A stretch of DNA of 64,000 nt, taken from the NCBI RefSeq assembly GCF_005222815.1, contig NZ_STGB01000002.1, positions 372,001-436,000 of the forward strand. The letters are read 5' to 3'. A model generated the notes under the pieces. The model was given only the letters and a program-made list of their open reading frames with translations, had not been told where the DNA came from and searched no databases. Of the stretch, positions 17,749-26,473 are shown piece after piece. Both the position numbers and the translations under genes were made by a program. Position 1 is the first letter of the stretch. Every line of letters begins with the position of its first letter. This stretch comes from Roseomonas sp. AR75 (GTDB lineage Bacteria > Pseudomonadota > Alphaproteobacteria > Acetobacterales > Acetobacteraceae).

Positions 17749-18744
17749 ATGACGCCCACGCTGCATCCGCGCCTGCTGAACGGGCGCGCCGGCGATCCCG
17801 CGGTGTTCGTGGAGGCGATGCACGCGCCGGGCGCGGTGCTGTTCGATTGCGGCGATCTCTCCGCGCTGTCCAACGGGCACCTGCTGCGCGTGCAGCTGCT
17901 GTGCGTGAGCCACGCGCATATGGATCACTGGGCGGATTTCGACCGGCTGCTGCGGCCACTGATCGGGCGCGAGGCGCTGCTGCGCGTCGTCGGCCCGCCG
18001 GGCTTCGCTGCGCTGCTGCATCACCGGCTCAACAGCTACGTCTGGAACCTGGTGGACCGCATCGCCGCACCGCTGGTCTTCGAGGTGACGGAGATCGCCG
18101 CGACCACGCCCTTTCCCGCCGCGCGGTTCCGCTTGCAGACGGGCTTCGCGCGGGAGGACCTGCCGCCCGTGACGCCGGAGGCGAATGGCACGCTGCTGCG
18201 CCTCGGCGCGCTCGGCCTGCGCGCTTCGGTGCTGGACCATGGCACGCGTTCGATCGGCTACGCGCTGAGCGAGGAGACGCATCTGAATGTCTGGCGCACG
18301 CGCCTGGCGGAGCGCGGGCTGGCGACAGGCAAGTGGCTGGCGGCGCTGAAGCGGGCGATCGCGGAGGAGCTGCCGGACGAGACGCCGATCGCAACGCCCG
18401 CGGGCGATCAGCCGCTCGGCGCACTGCGCGACCTGGTCGTGGCGACGCCGGGGCAGCGCGTCGCGTATCTCACTGATTTCGCCGACACGCCGGCGAACCG
18501 CGCGGCGGCGGTGGCGCTGGCGCGGGGCGCCGACACGCTGTTCATCGAGGCGCCGTTCCTCGCCGAGGATGCCGCGATCGCCGCGGACCGCATGCACCTG
18601 ACCACGCGCGCGGCCGGAGAGATCGCGCGCGTGGCGGGGGTGCGGCGGCTGGAGCCGATGCATCTCTCTCCGCGCTACACCGGGCGCGAACAGGAATGGC
18701 TGGCGGAGGTGGAGGCGGCATTCGGCGGGGTGCTCAGCGCCTAG
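17749..18744 (+). CDS. MBL-fold hydrolase, ribonuclease Z-like
   Basis: 331 aa metallo-beta-lactamase fold protein. Zinc ligands are visible in VSHAHMDHW (HxHxDH), VLDHGTRS, a C-terminal MHLT and the MHLSPRYTGRE block, the arrangement of RNase Z/ElaC relatives. The long insertion typical of the tRNA-gripping exosite is not obvious, so tRNA 3'-end processing is possible but unproven; a phosphodiesterase on another nucleic acid or small molecule is an alternative. The ATG at 17749 follows ggagggagc by a few bases. Confidence 0.85.
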   Translation: MTPTLHPRLLNGRAGDPAVFVEAMHAPGAVLFDCGDLSALSNGHLLRVQLLCVSHAHMDHWADFDRLLRPLIGREALLRVVGPPGFAALLHHRLNSYVWNLVDRIAAPLVFEVTEIAATTPFPAARFRLQTGFAREDLPPVTPEANGTLLRLGALGLRASVLDHGTRSIGYALSEETHLNVWRTRLAERGLATGKWLAALKRAIAEELPDETPIATPAGDQPLGALRDLVVATPGQRVAYLTDFADTPANRAAAVALARGADTLFIEAPFLAEDAAIAADRMHLTTRAAGEIARVAGVRRLEPMHLSPRYTGREQEWLAEVEAAFGGVLSA

Positions 18745-18756
18745 GCGCTGTTACTG

Positions 18757-19995
18757 TCAGGGCGAGCGGCCCCCACCCCGACCCTCCCCCGCAAGCGGGG
18801 GAGGGAGGACATGCGGATGTAGCCGTGCGATCAGCGCAGGGATGTTCTCGCGGAACGGGAAGAAGCCCTTCGTCGCCAGCGGCCAGCAGGCTTCGTCCCA
18901 GTCGCGACGCAGGCGGTGCAGCGTCACGCCGAGCCCATCCAGCGCCGTCGCCGTCCAGCCGACGGGCGACCAGGGCGTGACCACGGGCAGGCCATGGTCG
19001 CGCGCCCATTCCGCGACGCCGGCGGGCTCCAGCAGGGTGGCGGGAACGCCGAAGTGCTGCGCCGCGCGGTCCAGCCCGTCGCGCAGCGCGGCGCGCGCGT
19101 GGTCCGCGACCAGCGTCGCGCAGCCCAGCGGCGAGCGCGCCTCCGGGACCGCGATGCCGGCGATGGCGGCGACGGGCACGGTCGGGCGCAGCAGGCTTTC
19201 GGGATGCAAATCGTCCTCGTGCAGCAGCAGCGCGATGGGGGCGGCGGGCAGCGTATCGGGCCGCGGCAGGGGGCGCGGCGCGGGCGGCGGCGGCGCGGCG
19301 AGCGGCAGCGGGCTCTCGTTCAACTGGCCGACTGGATCGAAGCGGCCGAGCGTGTGCGTGCGGATGTTCTCGGCCCGCGCGACATAGTGCTTGCCGCGCG
19401 TCTGCATGCCCGCCACCCAGCGCCAGGACAGCGTGTTGGACGCGGCATCGCCATCCAGCAGGTGGCGCAGGAAGAAATCCGCGCCGAGCGTCCAGGGCAG
19501 GCCGAGCGTGAAGATCCAGATGCTGGCGAACCACATGCGCGCGTGGTTGTGCAGCCAGCCGCTCTCGCGCAGTTCCTCGGCCCAGGCATCGAAGCAGGCG
19601 ATGCCGGTGCCGCCGGCCTCAGCGCGCGCGAGCGCCTCGCGCAGCGCGGGGCTATTCGCGACCACCGCACGGTCCTGCACGAGATCGCGGCGATACTGAT
19701 CCCAGAGGCCCGGGCGAAGCTCCAAAAAACCCTTCCAGTAGCTGCGCCAGAACACCTCCTGCACGAATTTCCCGGACGCGGCGGCGCCGTGTTCGGCAAG
19801 CGCGGTTCCGACCAGCTCGGCCTCCGTCACCAGGCGGTGGCGCAGCGCGGGCGAAAGGCGGGAGATGTCGCGGCGCAGCCCCGGGCCGGGATCGGTGTTG
19901 CGGCCGTCCGCGTAGTCGCGACCCATGCGCGGGGCGAAGGCGGCCATGCGGGCCAGCGCGCCTGCGCGGTCGGCGGGGAAGGTTTCCATCGTCAT
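18757..19995 (-). CDS. Photolyase/cryptochrome-like protein with FAD domain first
   Basis: 412 aa. The N-terminal ~240 residues match the helical FAD-binding domain of photolyases: ALRHRLVTEAE, KFVQEVFWRSYWKGFLE, then ESGWLHNHARMWFASI and DGDAASNTLSWRWVAGMQTRGK, which hold the flavin- and DNA-contact residues. There is no N-terminal antenna domain; instead a Pro-rich linker (~residues 230-255) leads to an alpha/beta region (LLLHEDDLHPES ... KGFFPFRENI). So the normal domain order seems reversed. Either ATG at 19995 or 19989 could be used. The C-terminus is encoded by the intergenic repeat at 18771. Confidence 0.8.
   Translation of the reverse strand: MTMETFPADRAGALARMAAFAPRMGRDYADGRNTDPGPGLRRDISRLSPALRHRLVTEAELVGTALAEHGAAASGKFVQEVFWRSYWKGFLELRPGLWDQYRRDLVQDRAVVANSPALREALARAEAGGTGIACFDAWAEELRESGWLHNHARMWFASIWIFTLGLPWTLGADFFLRHLLDGDAASNTLSWRWVAGMQTRGKHYVARAENIRTHTLGRFDPVGQLNESPLPLAAPPPPAPRPLPRPDTLPAAPIALLLHEDDLHPESLLRPTVPVAAIAGIAVPEARSPLGCATLVADHARAALRDGLDRAAQHFGVPATLLEPAGVAEWARDHGLPVVTPWSPVGWTATALDGLGVTLHRLRRDWDEACWPLATKGFFPFRENIPALIARLHPHVLPPPLAGEGRGGGRSP
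18771..18808. repeat. GC-rich palindromic repeat inside the 3' end of the photolyase-like gene
   Basis: ccccaccccgaccctccccc then gcaagcgggggaggg, the same unit as at 17701. On the minus strand it encodes the last residues of the photolyase-like protein (PPPLAGEGRGGGRSP), so the repeat probably inserted near the stop codon and was read through. It lies between convergent genes. Confidence 0.75.
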
Positions 19996-20076
19996 CGCCC
20001 CGGCAGATCGGACCGGTGGCCGAAGGCGCAAGGCGCGGTTGGGATCGTGACGCCCCCACACCATATCCCCGCGTCC

Positions 20077-20676
20077 ATGACCGATACCGACATCAGCGGC
20101 ACCATCGCCTTCCTCGCGCTCATCGAGCGGCTGAAGGACACGCTGCGCAACAGCCGCACAAGCACCGGGCGCGTGGAGAGCACGGCGGAGCACACCTGGC
20201 GCGTGGCGCTGATGGCGCTGCTGCTGGGACCGGCGATGGGCGTCGATTCCGGCAAGCTGGTGAAGATCGTGCTGGTGCACGACCTGGCCGAGGCCTTCAC
20301 CGGCGACCTGCCCGCCCCCGCGCCGCGCGCCCCCGGCGTGAAGGAAGCGCGGGAGCGGGAGGCGCTGGCGACGCTGACCATCACCCTGCCTTCCGCCCAG
20401 CGCGCCGAGCTCTTCGCGCTGTGGGAGGAGTACGAGAGCGGCAGCACGGCGGAAGGCCGGATCGCCAAGGGCCTCGACAAGCTGGAGACCATCCTGCAGC
20501 ACGCCCAGGGCGTGAACCCGCCTGAGTTCGACCTGGCCTACAACCTCGGCTACGGCCGCAAGGAGACCGACGCGCATCCGGTGCTGGCCGCGTTTCGTGC
20601 GCGGCTGGACGAGGCGACGCGGGCCCGGCTTGCGGGCGAGGGCGTGATGCTGCCGGGGACGCCGGAACGCGCCTGA
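20077..20676 (+). CDS. HD-domain hydrolase, YfbR/HDDC2-like (5'-deoxynucleotidase type)
   Basis: 199 aa. Intact HD-domain metal ligands: STAEHTWRVALMAL (first His), VLVHDLAEAFTGDLP (HD pair), and a downstream KGLDKLETILQHA with the last Asp, the pattern of Pfam HD_3 / 5'-nucleotidase YfbR. Predicted to dephosphorylate deoxynucleoside monophosphates in the cytosol. The start at 20077 (MTDTDISGT) lies 82 bp from the start of the divergent photolyase-like gene; a shared link to DNA damage and nucleotide supply is conceivable but inferred. Confidence 0.87.
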   Translation: MTDTDISGTIAFLALIERLKDTLRNSRTSTGRVESTAEHTWRVALMALLLGPAMGVDSGKLVKIVLVHDLAEAFTGDLPAPAPRAPGVKEAREREALATLTITLPSAQRAELFALWEEYESGSTAEGRIAKGLDKLETILQHAQGVNPPEFDLAYNLGYGRKETDAHPVLAAFRARLDEATRARLAGEGVMLPGTPERA

Positions 20677-20684
20677 TCCTGGCA

Positions 20685-20835
20685 GGTCGGTCGCGCCCTC
20701 ACTCGCCCTCGCTCCGCTCGGGCACCCTCTCCCGCGCCGCGGGAGAGGGAAGCAAGGCCGCCATTGCCCTCTTCCGCTGTGCGGGAGAGCAAGGGGCCCG
20801 GCCGGCAGGCCGGGAGGGTGAGGGCGCGACCGACC
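20685..20835. repeat. 18-bp perfect inverted repeat enclosing further hairpins
   Basis: ggtcggtcgcgccctcac (20685-20702) and its exact complement gtgagggcgcgaccgacc (20818-20835) flank ~115 bp rich in smaller palindromes (ctctcccgcgccgcgggagag, ggcccggccggcaggccggg). The element fills the gap between two convergent genes and may act as a two-way terminator or be a dispersed repeat. Confidence 0.8.
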
Positions 20836-20856
20836 GCCGGCGTCGAAGCGACCTGT

Positions 20857-21621
20857 CTACGCCTCCAGGAAGGCCGCAATCTCCGCCAGGAATGCTTGCG
20901 GGTTCTCGGCATGCAGCCAGTGTCCCGCTTTGATGCTTGCGAAGCGCGCCGCCGGAAACATCGCGCGGAATGTGTCCTCGTTCTCCGGACGGATGTAGTC
21001 GGAGGCATCGCCGGCCAGCACCAGCACCGGGCCGTCGTAGCGTCCGGGCAGGTCCGGCCAGCCGCCGATCACCGCCAATTCCGCCGCGATGACATCCAGC
21101 GCCACGCGCCAGCGCGGCGGGTCCTCGGCAAACAGAAGATTCTGCAGCAGGAAGCCGCGGAGCGCCGGGTTGGGCACGGCCTGCACCAGCGCCGCATCGG
21201 CCTCGCGCCGCGTCAGGCCGGGACGCAGCGGAATCGCCCGCATCGCCGCGACATACTGCGTGAAGATCGGCGTCGGGTAGGTCACCGGCGCGATGTCCGC
21301 CACGACCAGACGCGTCACGCCCTCCCCGTGGCCGAGCGCCAGCGCCATCGCGACCTTGCCGCCCATCGAATGCCCCACCACCGCGCAGGGCCAGGCGCCG
21401 ACATCGCGCAGCGTCTGCGCGACATCCTCCGCCATCTCCGGATAGGACATGCTCGGCGCATGCGGCGAACTGCCATGATTGCGGAGGTCGAGCGTGAGCA
21501 CGCGATGGCCGCGCGACGCCAGCGCCTTCTGGATCGCGCCGAAATTCTGGCCCGCGCCCAGCAGCCCGTGCAGGAAGGCCACCGGCGCGCCCTGCCCCGC
21601 TTCCGTGACGGCAAGCTTCAT
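20857..21621 (-). CDS. Alpha/beta-fold hydrolase (YbfF-type esterase)
   Basis: 254 aa single-domain hydrolase. Complete catalytic apparatus: oxyanion HGLLG near residue 18, nucleophile elbow VGHSMGGK, acid in LAGDASDYI and His in KAGHWLH. The layout (short cap, HGLLGAGQNF start, DLRNHGSSPH) matches the YbfF/ABHD11 group of small acyl-ester or acyl-CoA hydrolases. Last gene of a five-gene minus-strand operon, 10 bp after the EamA transporter. Confidence 0.9.
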   Translation of the reverse strand: MKLAVTEAGQGAPVAFLHGLLGAGQNFGAIQKALASRGHRVLTLDLRNHGSSPHAPSMSYPEMAEDVAQTLRDVGAWPCAVVGHSMGGKVAMALALGHGEGVTRLVVADIAPVTYPTPIFTQYVAAMRAIPLRPGLTRREADAALVQAVPNPALRGFLLQNLLFAEDPPRWRVALDVIAAELAVIGGWPDLPGRYDGPVLVLAGDASDYIRPENEDTFRAMFPAARFASIKAGHWLHAENPQAFLAEIAAFLEA

Positions 21622-21631
21622 CGCGCCCTCC

Positions 21632-22489
21632 TCATCCCCGCGCCGCGACCAGCACGCTGATCACCACCAGCACGCCGCCGACGATCACGTCCCAGCCGAT
21701 CGGCTCGCCGAGCCAGAGTGCCGAGACGAACACGCCGAAGGCCGGGATCAGCAGCAGCCACACCGAGGCCACCGCGCCCGGCAGCCGCCGCCCCGCCTCG
21801 ATGACGCAGAAGGTGCCGATCGGCGCCGCGAACAGCCCGATGAACAGCGCATGCGGCCAGGACGGCGTGCCGATGCCGCCCTGCGGTTCCAGCAGCAGCG
21901 CCAGCGGACCCAGCACCAGCGTGCCCAAGCCGAAGCACCAGGGCAGCAATTCGAGCACCGGCGAGCGCGGTGGCCAGCGGCGGCTGGCGATGATGGCGAG
22001 CGTCCAGGCCAGGCTCGCCAGCACCAGCATGCCATGGCCGAGCAACACATCCCGGTCGCCCCAATCCACCGCCCAGGGGCCGATCAGCACCGCCGCGCCG
22101 GCCAGGCTGATCCCCGCCGCGATCCAGCGCCGCGCCGAGACGCGCTCGCCCAGCAGCAGGACGGACAGCGGAATCAGCCAATAGGCGATGACGTTGGACA
22201 GCACCGCGGTGCGCCCCGCCGGCACCAGCGCGACCGCCAGATGCGTCAGCACGAAGAAGCAGCCGAGCTGGAAGACGCCGAGGCCGATCACCGCGCGCAT
22301 GTCCTGCCGCCGCGGCAGGTGCAGGCGCCCGAGGAAGGCGAGCAGCAGCGCCGCCACCAGCGCGGCGAGCGCGGCACGGCTCGTGCCGAACCAGAGCGGC
22401 GTCGCATCGGCCAGCGCCGCCTTGGTGACCGGCCAGGCGCCGCCGAACAGCACCACGGCGACCAGCACAAGGCGCAGCGCGGGTCCCAT
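21632..22489 (-). CDS. DMT-superfamily EamA transporter, third in the window
   Basis: 285 aa, about ten helices in two EamA repeats (VPAGRTAVLSNVIAYWLIPL in repeat 1, GAVASVWLLLIPAFGVFVSALWLGE in repeat 2). Exports an unknown metabolite. A GTG at 22524 would add 12 Pro/Ala-rich residues; the ATG at 22489 fits the first helix better. It is within an operon behind the SAF-domain oxidoreductase (37 bp gap), suggesting release of a compound related to that pathway. Not closely similar to the 5.7-7.5 kb pair. Confidence 0.88.
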   Translation of the reverse strand: MGPALRLVLVAVVLFGGAWPVTKAALADATPLWFGTSRAALAALVAALLLAFLGRLHLPRRQDMRAVIGLGVFQLGCFFVLTHLAVALVPAGRTAVLSNVIAYWLIPLSVLLLGERVSARRWIAAGISLAGAAVLIGPWAVDWGDRDVLLGHGMLVLASLAWTLAIIASRRWPPRSPVLELLPWCFGLGTLVLGPLALLLEPQGGIGTPSWPHALFIGLFAAPIGTFCVIEAGRRLPGAVASVWLLLIPAFGVFVSALWLGEPIGWDVIVGGVLVVISVLVAARG

Positions 22490-22526
22490 CGGTGTCGGCG
22501 CCGGCTGCGGCGCGGCTGCGCTCACC

Positions 22527-23840
22527 TCAGCCGGCCAGCCCGGCGAGGGCGGCGCGCATCGCCAGCGCCTCCGAAGCCTGGCCGGCGGGGCGGGGCGCGA
22601 GGTCGGCCTCGGTGACCATCGCGCCTTCCGCCACCTCGCGCGCCAGCGCCACACCGTGCGCAAGGCCGATCGGCACCGCGCCCATCGCGCGCGACCGCGT
22701 GGCGGGGACGCATTTGCCCCACACCGTCGCGCCGCCCTCGCCATCCAGCACCTCGCCCGCGCGCAGCTTGCGCTTGGCGACGGCGACGCAATCGGCGGTC
22801 CAGGTGGTGGAGCAGCCCGTGGGCTCCCGCCGCAGCGCAGCCGACGCCACGGAAACGCCGAGTTCCAACCCGATGAAATGGTAGGGCCGCCACAGCGCGG
22901 CATAGCGCCCGCTGTCGTCGGTCGCGACGCCGTATTCGGAGAAGCAGCGGCGCGCGTACTCCGTCTCGCCCTCGAACACGACATAGACGCCCCAGCGGAG
23001 GTTGTCCGGGATCTCCGCACCGTCGCGCGTGAGCGAGGACACCACCTCCACCATGCCCTTGCGCGGCAGCACGCCGCCCTCGTTGTGCGGGCGCAGCAGG
23101 TTCGGCAGTTGCGCCGTGCCGCAGGGCGGGAAGGCCAGGCCGTCCTCGGGCGGCGCCAGCGCGCAGGCATTGGCGATGGCCGCCATCTCGATGCCGGACT
23201 TCGTCCCGTCGAGGAAGGAGTTGAACATGCGCGGGTTCATGCCGCCGGCTTGCGCCTGTTCCGCGGTCAGCCCGTAGAAGTCCCAGACCGTCTCCGGCGT
23301 GGAAGCGTGGTACCGCGGCAGGTACTTTGTTCCTTTTCCCGCGGCGACCACGGAAAAGCCCGCGGCGCGGATCGTGTCCACCATCTGCGCCACCAAGGCG
23401 GGCTGGTCGCCATAGGCCATGGAATAGACCACGCCCGCGCGTTCCGCTTCCCGCGCCAGCACGGGGCCGGCGAGGACATCGGCCTCGACATTCACCATCA
23501 CCACATGCTTGCCATGCGCGATGGCGTGGCGCGCATGGCGCAGGCCGGCCGCGGGATCGCCCGTCGCCTCCACCACCACCTCGACCAGCGGATCCGCGAT
23601 GAGCGCGAGCGAATCCTCGGTGATCGGCGTCGCGGCGATCAGCGCCGCGTCCCAGCCGATCCGCGCCAGCGCCTGCTTCGCGCGCGGCGGCGAGAGGTCG
23701 GCGATGCCGTGGATCACCATCCCCGGCGTTCGCGCTGCCTGGTGCAGATACATCGAGCCGAACTTGCCGGCACCGATCACGGCGACGCGGATCGGCCGGC
23801 CCTCGGCCTCGCGCTTCAGCAGCAGACGATGCAGGTTCAC
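22527..23840 (-). CDS. Homoserine-dehydrogenase-like NAD(P) oxidoreductase with C-terminal SAF domain
   Basis: 437 aa. N-terminal Rossmann domain with VAVIGAGKFGSMYL near residue 20 and the VEATGDPAAG segment where homoserine dehydrogenase/Gfo-Idh folds bind NAD(P). The middle domain holds GKGTKYLPRYH and FLDGTKSGIEM, conserved in this uncharacterised dehydrogenase group. The C-terminal ~80 residues (AKRKLRAGEVLDGEGG) look like a SAF domain. Related proteins oxidise or reduce sugar-derived or branched polyol substrates; the actual substrate here is not readable. Start 23840 is the only sensible one. Confidence 0.8.
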   Translation of the reverse strand: MNLHRLLLKREAEGRPIRVAVIGAGKFGSMYLHQAARTPGMVIHGIADLSPPRAKQALARIGWDAALIAATPITEDSLALIADPLVEVVVEATGDPAAGLRHARHAIAHGKHVVMVNVEADVLAGPVLAREAERAGVVYSMAYGDQPALVAQMVDTIRAAGFSVVAAGKGTKYLPRYHASTPETVWDFYGLTAEQAQAGGMNPRMFNSFLDGTKSGIEMAAIANACALAPPEDGLAFPPCGTAQLPNLLRPHNEGGVLPRKGMVEVVSSLTRDGAEIPDNLRWGVYVVFEGETEYARRCFSEYGVATDDSGRYAALWRPYHFIGLELGVSVASAALRREPTGCSTTWTADCVAVAKRKLRAGEVLDGEGGATVWGKCVPATRSRAMGAVPIGLAHGVALAREVAEGAMVTEADLAPRPAGQASEALAMRAALAGLAG

Positions 23841-23853
23841 GGCGTTCCGTTCG

Positions 23854-24051
23854 TCATGGCTGGTGCCAGCGGCGCGGCCCGTGGCCCGGCAGGTTCAGGC
23901 CCGATCCGGGCCGGCGGAGCAGCAGCAGCGCGCCGCCCGCGGCAACGAGCATGGCGATGCCCTGCGTCATGCCGCGCGCCGCGCGGCCGCCGATGCGCGC
24001 GGCCAGCACCAGCGCCACCAGCCCCGCCAGCAGCAGCGCCACGCCGACCAC
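23854..24051 (-). CDS. Small two-helix membrane protein
   Basis: 65 aa, GTG start four bases after the stop of the quinone-oxidoreductase gene and ending 13 bp before the next start, so its spacing fits an operon member. Sequence: one clear hydrophobic helix (residues 3-18), an Arg/Gly hinge, and a second (27-45), then a Gly/Pro/Arg-rich tail. No family recognised. It fills a gap that would otherwise be empty, which is part of the support. Confidence 0.5.
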   Translation of the reverse strand: MVGVALLLAGLVALVLAARIGGRAARGMTQGIAMLVAAGGALLLLRRPGSGLNLPGHGPRRWHQP

Positions 24052-24054
24052 CGC

Positions 24055-25059
24055 TCATCCCACCGTCAGCATGATCTTGCCGATATGCGCGCTGCTTTCC
24101 ATCAGGCGGTGCGCGGCCGCGGCCTCGGCGAGCGGAAAGCTGCGGAAGATGCGCGGCCCGCACTTGCCGGCTTCGAGCAGCGGCCAGACCTTGGCTTCCA
24201 GGGCTGCGGCGATGGCGCCCTTCTCCTTCGTCGTGCGCGGCCGCATCGTGCTGCCGGTGACTGTCAGGCGCTTGACCATGATCGGGCGCAGGTCGAGCCC
24301 GTCCACGACATGGCCATCGAGGAAGGCGATCATCACCAGCCGCCCGTCGAGCTTCAGGCAGCGGATGTTCCGCGCGAAATAGGGCGCGCCGACCATGTCG
24401 AGCACCACATCCACGCCCTTGCCGCCGGTGGCCGCCTTCACCGCCTCGACGAAATCCTGCTCGCGGTAGTTCACGCCGGTGTCGGCGCCAAGCTCCGCGC
24501 AGGCCGCGACCTTCTCCGCGCTGCCGGCGGTCGCGATCACCGTCGCGCCAAACGCCTTGGCGAGCTGGATCGCGGTGACACCGATGCCGGAGGTGCCGCC
24601 ATGGATCAGCACGGTCTCGCCGGCCACGAGCCTTCCATGGCCGAACAGGTTGGCGAAGACGGTGAAATAGGTCTCCGGCAGCGCGGCGGCGCGGAGCGCG
24701 TCATAGCCCTTCGGCCAGGGCAGCGTCTGGGCTTCCGGCGCCGTGCAGTATTCGGCATAGGCCCCGCCATTGGTCAGCGCGGTCACGCGGTCACCGATCT
24801 TCCAGCGCGCCACGCCCTCGCCGACCGCCACCACTTCGCCGGCGCATTCCAGGCCGATCACCGGGCTCGCGCCGGGCGGCGGCGGGTAGCTGCCGCTGCG
24901 CTGCGCGACATCGGGGCGGTTCACGCCGATGGCCATGGTGCGGATCAGCACCTCGTCGGCGCGGGGCGCCGGCACCGGGCCGCGCTGCGCCGCCAGCACC
25001 TCCGGCCCGCCGCCCGCGCCATGACCGATCAGCGTCATTTCCTGCGGAACCGCAACCAT
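24055..25059 (-). CDS. NADPH:quinone oxidoreductase, PIG3 type (MDR superfamily)
   Basis: 334 aa zinc-free medium-chain reductase. Seen: [20 protein letters not shown], the PIG3/QOR group signature, GLECAGEV, and the NADPH motif [15 protein letters not shown] around residue 150. It has none of the zinc-binding cysteines of true alcohol dehydrogenases. Reduces quinones or enones by two electrons. The ATG at 25059 has AGAGG 9 nt upstream, better spaced than the ATG at 25068. First gene of the five-gene minus-strand operon. Confidence 0.9.
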   Translation of the reverse strand: MVAVPQEMTLIGHGAGGGPEVLAAQRGPVPAPRADEVLIRTMAIGVNRPDVAQRSGSYPPPPGASPVIGLECAGEVVAVGEGVARWKIGDRVTALTNGGAYAEYCTAPEAQTLPWPKGYDALRAAALPETYFTVFANLFGHGRLVAGETVLIHGGTSGIGVTAIQLAKAFGATVIATAGSAEKVAACAELGADTGVNYREQDFVEAVKAATGGKGVDVVLDMVGAPYFARNIRCLKLDGRLVMIAFLDGHVVDGLDLRPIMVKRLTVTGSTMRPRTTKEKGAIAAALEAKVWPLLEAGKCGPRIFRSFPLAEAAAAHRLMESSAHIGKIMLTVG

Positions 25060-25185
25060 GCCGTGCATCCTCTGCTGCAACCGGAGGGACCACGGCGAGG
25101 GCTCGGCGGTCAAGACGGCCGCCGAGGCTTGCGCCCCGCGCTTCGCCGATGTGAGCTAGCGGCGAGGAAAGGGAGAAGCTGCCCC

Positions 25186-26469
25186 ATGCACGAGCGCGTC
25201 CGCTCGATGGCGCGCCGCGCTCTGTTCGGCCGCAGGGCGCTGGCCCTCGCGGCGGCGGCGAGCCTCGCGGGACCCGCGCGGCCCGCCCTGGCACAGCAGC
25301 CCGCCCAGCCGGCGGCGGAGCTTCGGCTCGGCGCGCTGTTCCCGCTCTCCGGCCCGCTCGCGCTGCTCGGCGACGAGAGCTTCCGCGGCGTCGAGCTGGC
25401 GGTGGAGGAGCGCAATGCCGCGGGCGGGGTGCTCGGCCGGCCGGCCAGGCTGGTGCGTGCCGACGTGCCCGACGAAGCGACAGCCGTGGCGGAGGCGCGG
25501 AAGCTGACGGCCGGCGCCGATCGTGTCGCGGCGATCTTCGGCAGCTATGCGGCCGCCATCGCGCTGCCGGCCTCCCAGGTGGCGGAAGCCGCCGGCGTGC
25601 CCTGGTTCGAGCTGAACGCGATCAGCGATGCCGTCATGGACCGCGGTTTCCGCTGGGTGTTCCGCGCCTCGCCCTCCGCCGCCGATTTCGCCGCCGCCGG
25701 CATCGCCGCCGTGACGGAGGTCCTGTCGCCGGCGCTGCAACTGGCGCCCGATGCGCTGCGGCTCGCCATCGCGCAACAGGATGCGCAGGGCGCCCAGTCG
25801 GTTGCCGATGCGCAGGAGGCGCTGGCCAAGGTGCGTGGCCTGACTCTGGTGGAGCGTGCGACCTATGCCGCGCGCGCCGCCGACCTCAACGCCCTGGTGC
25901 AGCGGCTGCGCGGGCTGGAGGCGGATGTGGTGCTTCACACCGGCGCGCCGGGCGACGAGGTGCTGCTGTTCCGCGCGCTTCGCGAGGCGAACTGGCAGCC
26001 CCGCATGGTGATCGGCACCGCCGGCGGCTACGGGCTGACGGAAACCGCGCGCAGCATCGGCGACGCCTTCCTCGGTGCGATGAGCGCGGACTGGACGCCC
26101 TTCGCGGTGAACGAGCGCTTCGCGCCCGGGGCGCGCGCCTTCGCGGAAGCCTATCTGCGCCGCTACGGCGCGGAGCCGCGCTCCGGCATCAGCCTCGCGT
26201 GCTTCGTCGGCGCGCGGCTGTTCCTCGAAGCCCTGCAGCGCGGCGGCGGGGTGGAGAAGGAGAAGGTGCGCGCCGGCGTGCTGGCGCTCGACCTGGCGGA
26301 GGCGACGACGGCGACGGGCTGGGGCGCGCGCTTCGACGAGCGCGGGCAGAACCTGCGCGCCAAGCCGGTGCTGTGCCAGTGGCAGGCCGAGCAGCAGCTC
26401 ATGCGCCAGGTCGCGATCGAGCCGGCCGCGGCGGCGGTGGCGAGCGTGGTGCCGCGGCTGGGACGCTGA
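25186..26469 (+). CDS. ABC transporter substrate-binding protein (LivJ/HAAT type)
   Basis: 427 aa with a long basic-hydrophobic signal peptide ending near ARPALAQ (~residue 36). The mature part has the type-I periplasmic-binding fold of branched-chain amino-acid/amide receptors: LRLGALFPLSGPLALLGDES, AVEERNAAGGVLGRP, and the AIFGSYAAAIALPASQVAEA block. Strong ribosome site ggaaagggagaagc. No permease or ATPase genes accompany it, so its membrane partner is elsewhere. Its stop is 4 bp from the stop of the convergent LysR gene. Confidence 0.9.
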   Translation: MHERVRSMARRALFGRRALALAAAASLAGPARPALAQQPAQPAAELRLGALFPLSGPLALLGDESFRGVELAVEERNAAGGVLGRPARLVRADVPDEATAVAEARKLTAGADRVAAIFGSYAAAIALPASQVAEAAGVPWFELNAISDAVMDRGFRWVFRASPSAADFAAAGIAAVTEVLSPALQLAPDALRLAIAQQDAQGAQSVADAQEALAKVRGLTLVERATYAARAADLNALVQRLRGLEADVVLHTGAPGDEVLLFRALREANWQPRMVIGTAGGYGLTETARSIGDAFLGAMSADWTPFAVNERFAPGARAFAEAYLRRYGAEPRSGISLACFVGARLFLEALQRGGGVEKEKVRAGVLALDLAEATTATGWGARFDERGQNLRAKPVLCQWQAEQQLMRQVAIEPAAAAVASVVPRLGR

Positions 26470-26473
26470 GGCC

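Noticed and set aside
17701..18808. Two similar short repeats about 1 kb apart considered as a CRISPR or element ends.
   Set aside because: No spacer array; the same unit is scattered singly across the window, so it is a dispersed palindrome.
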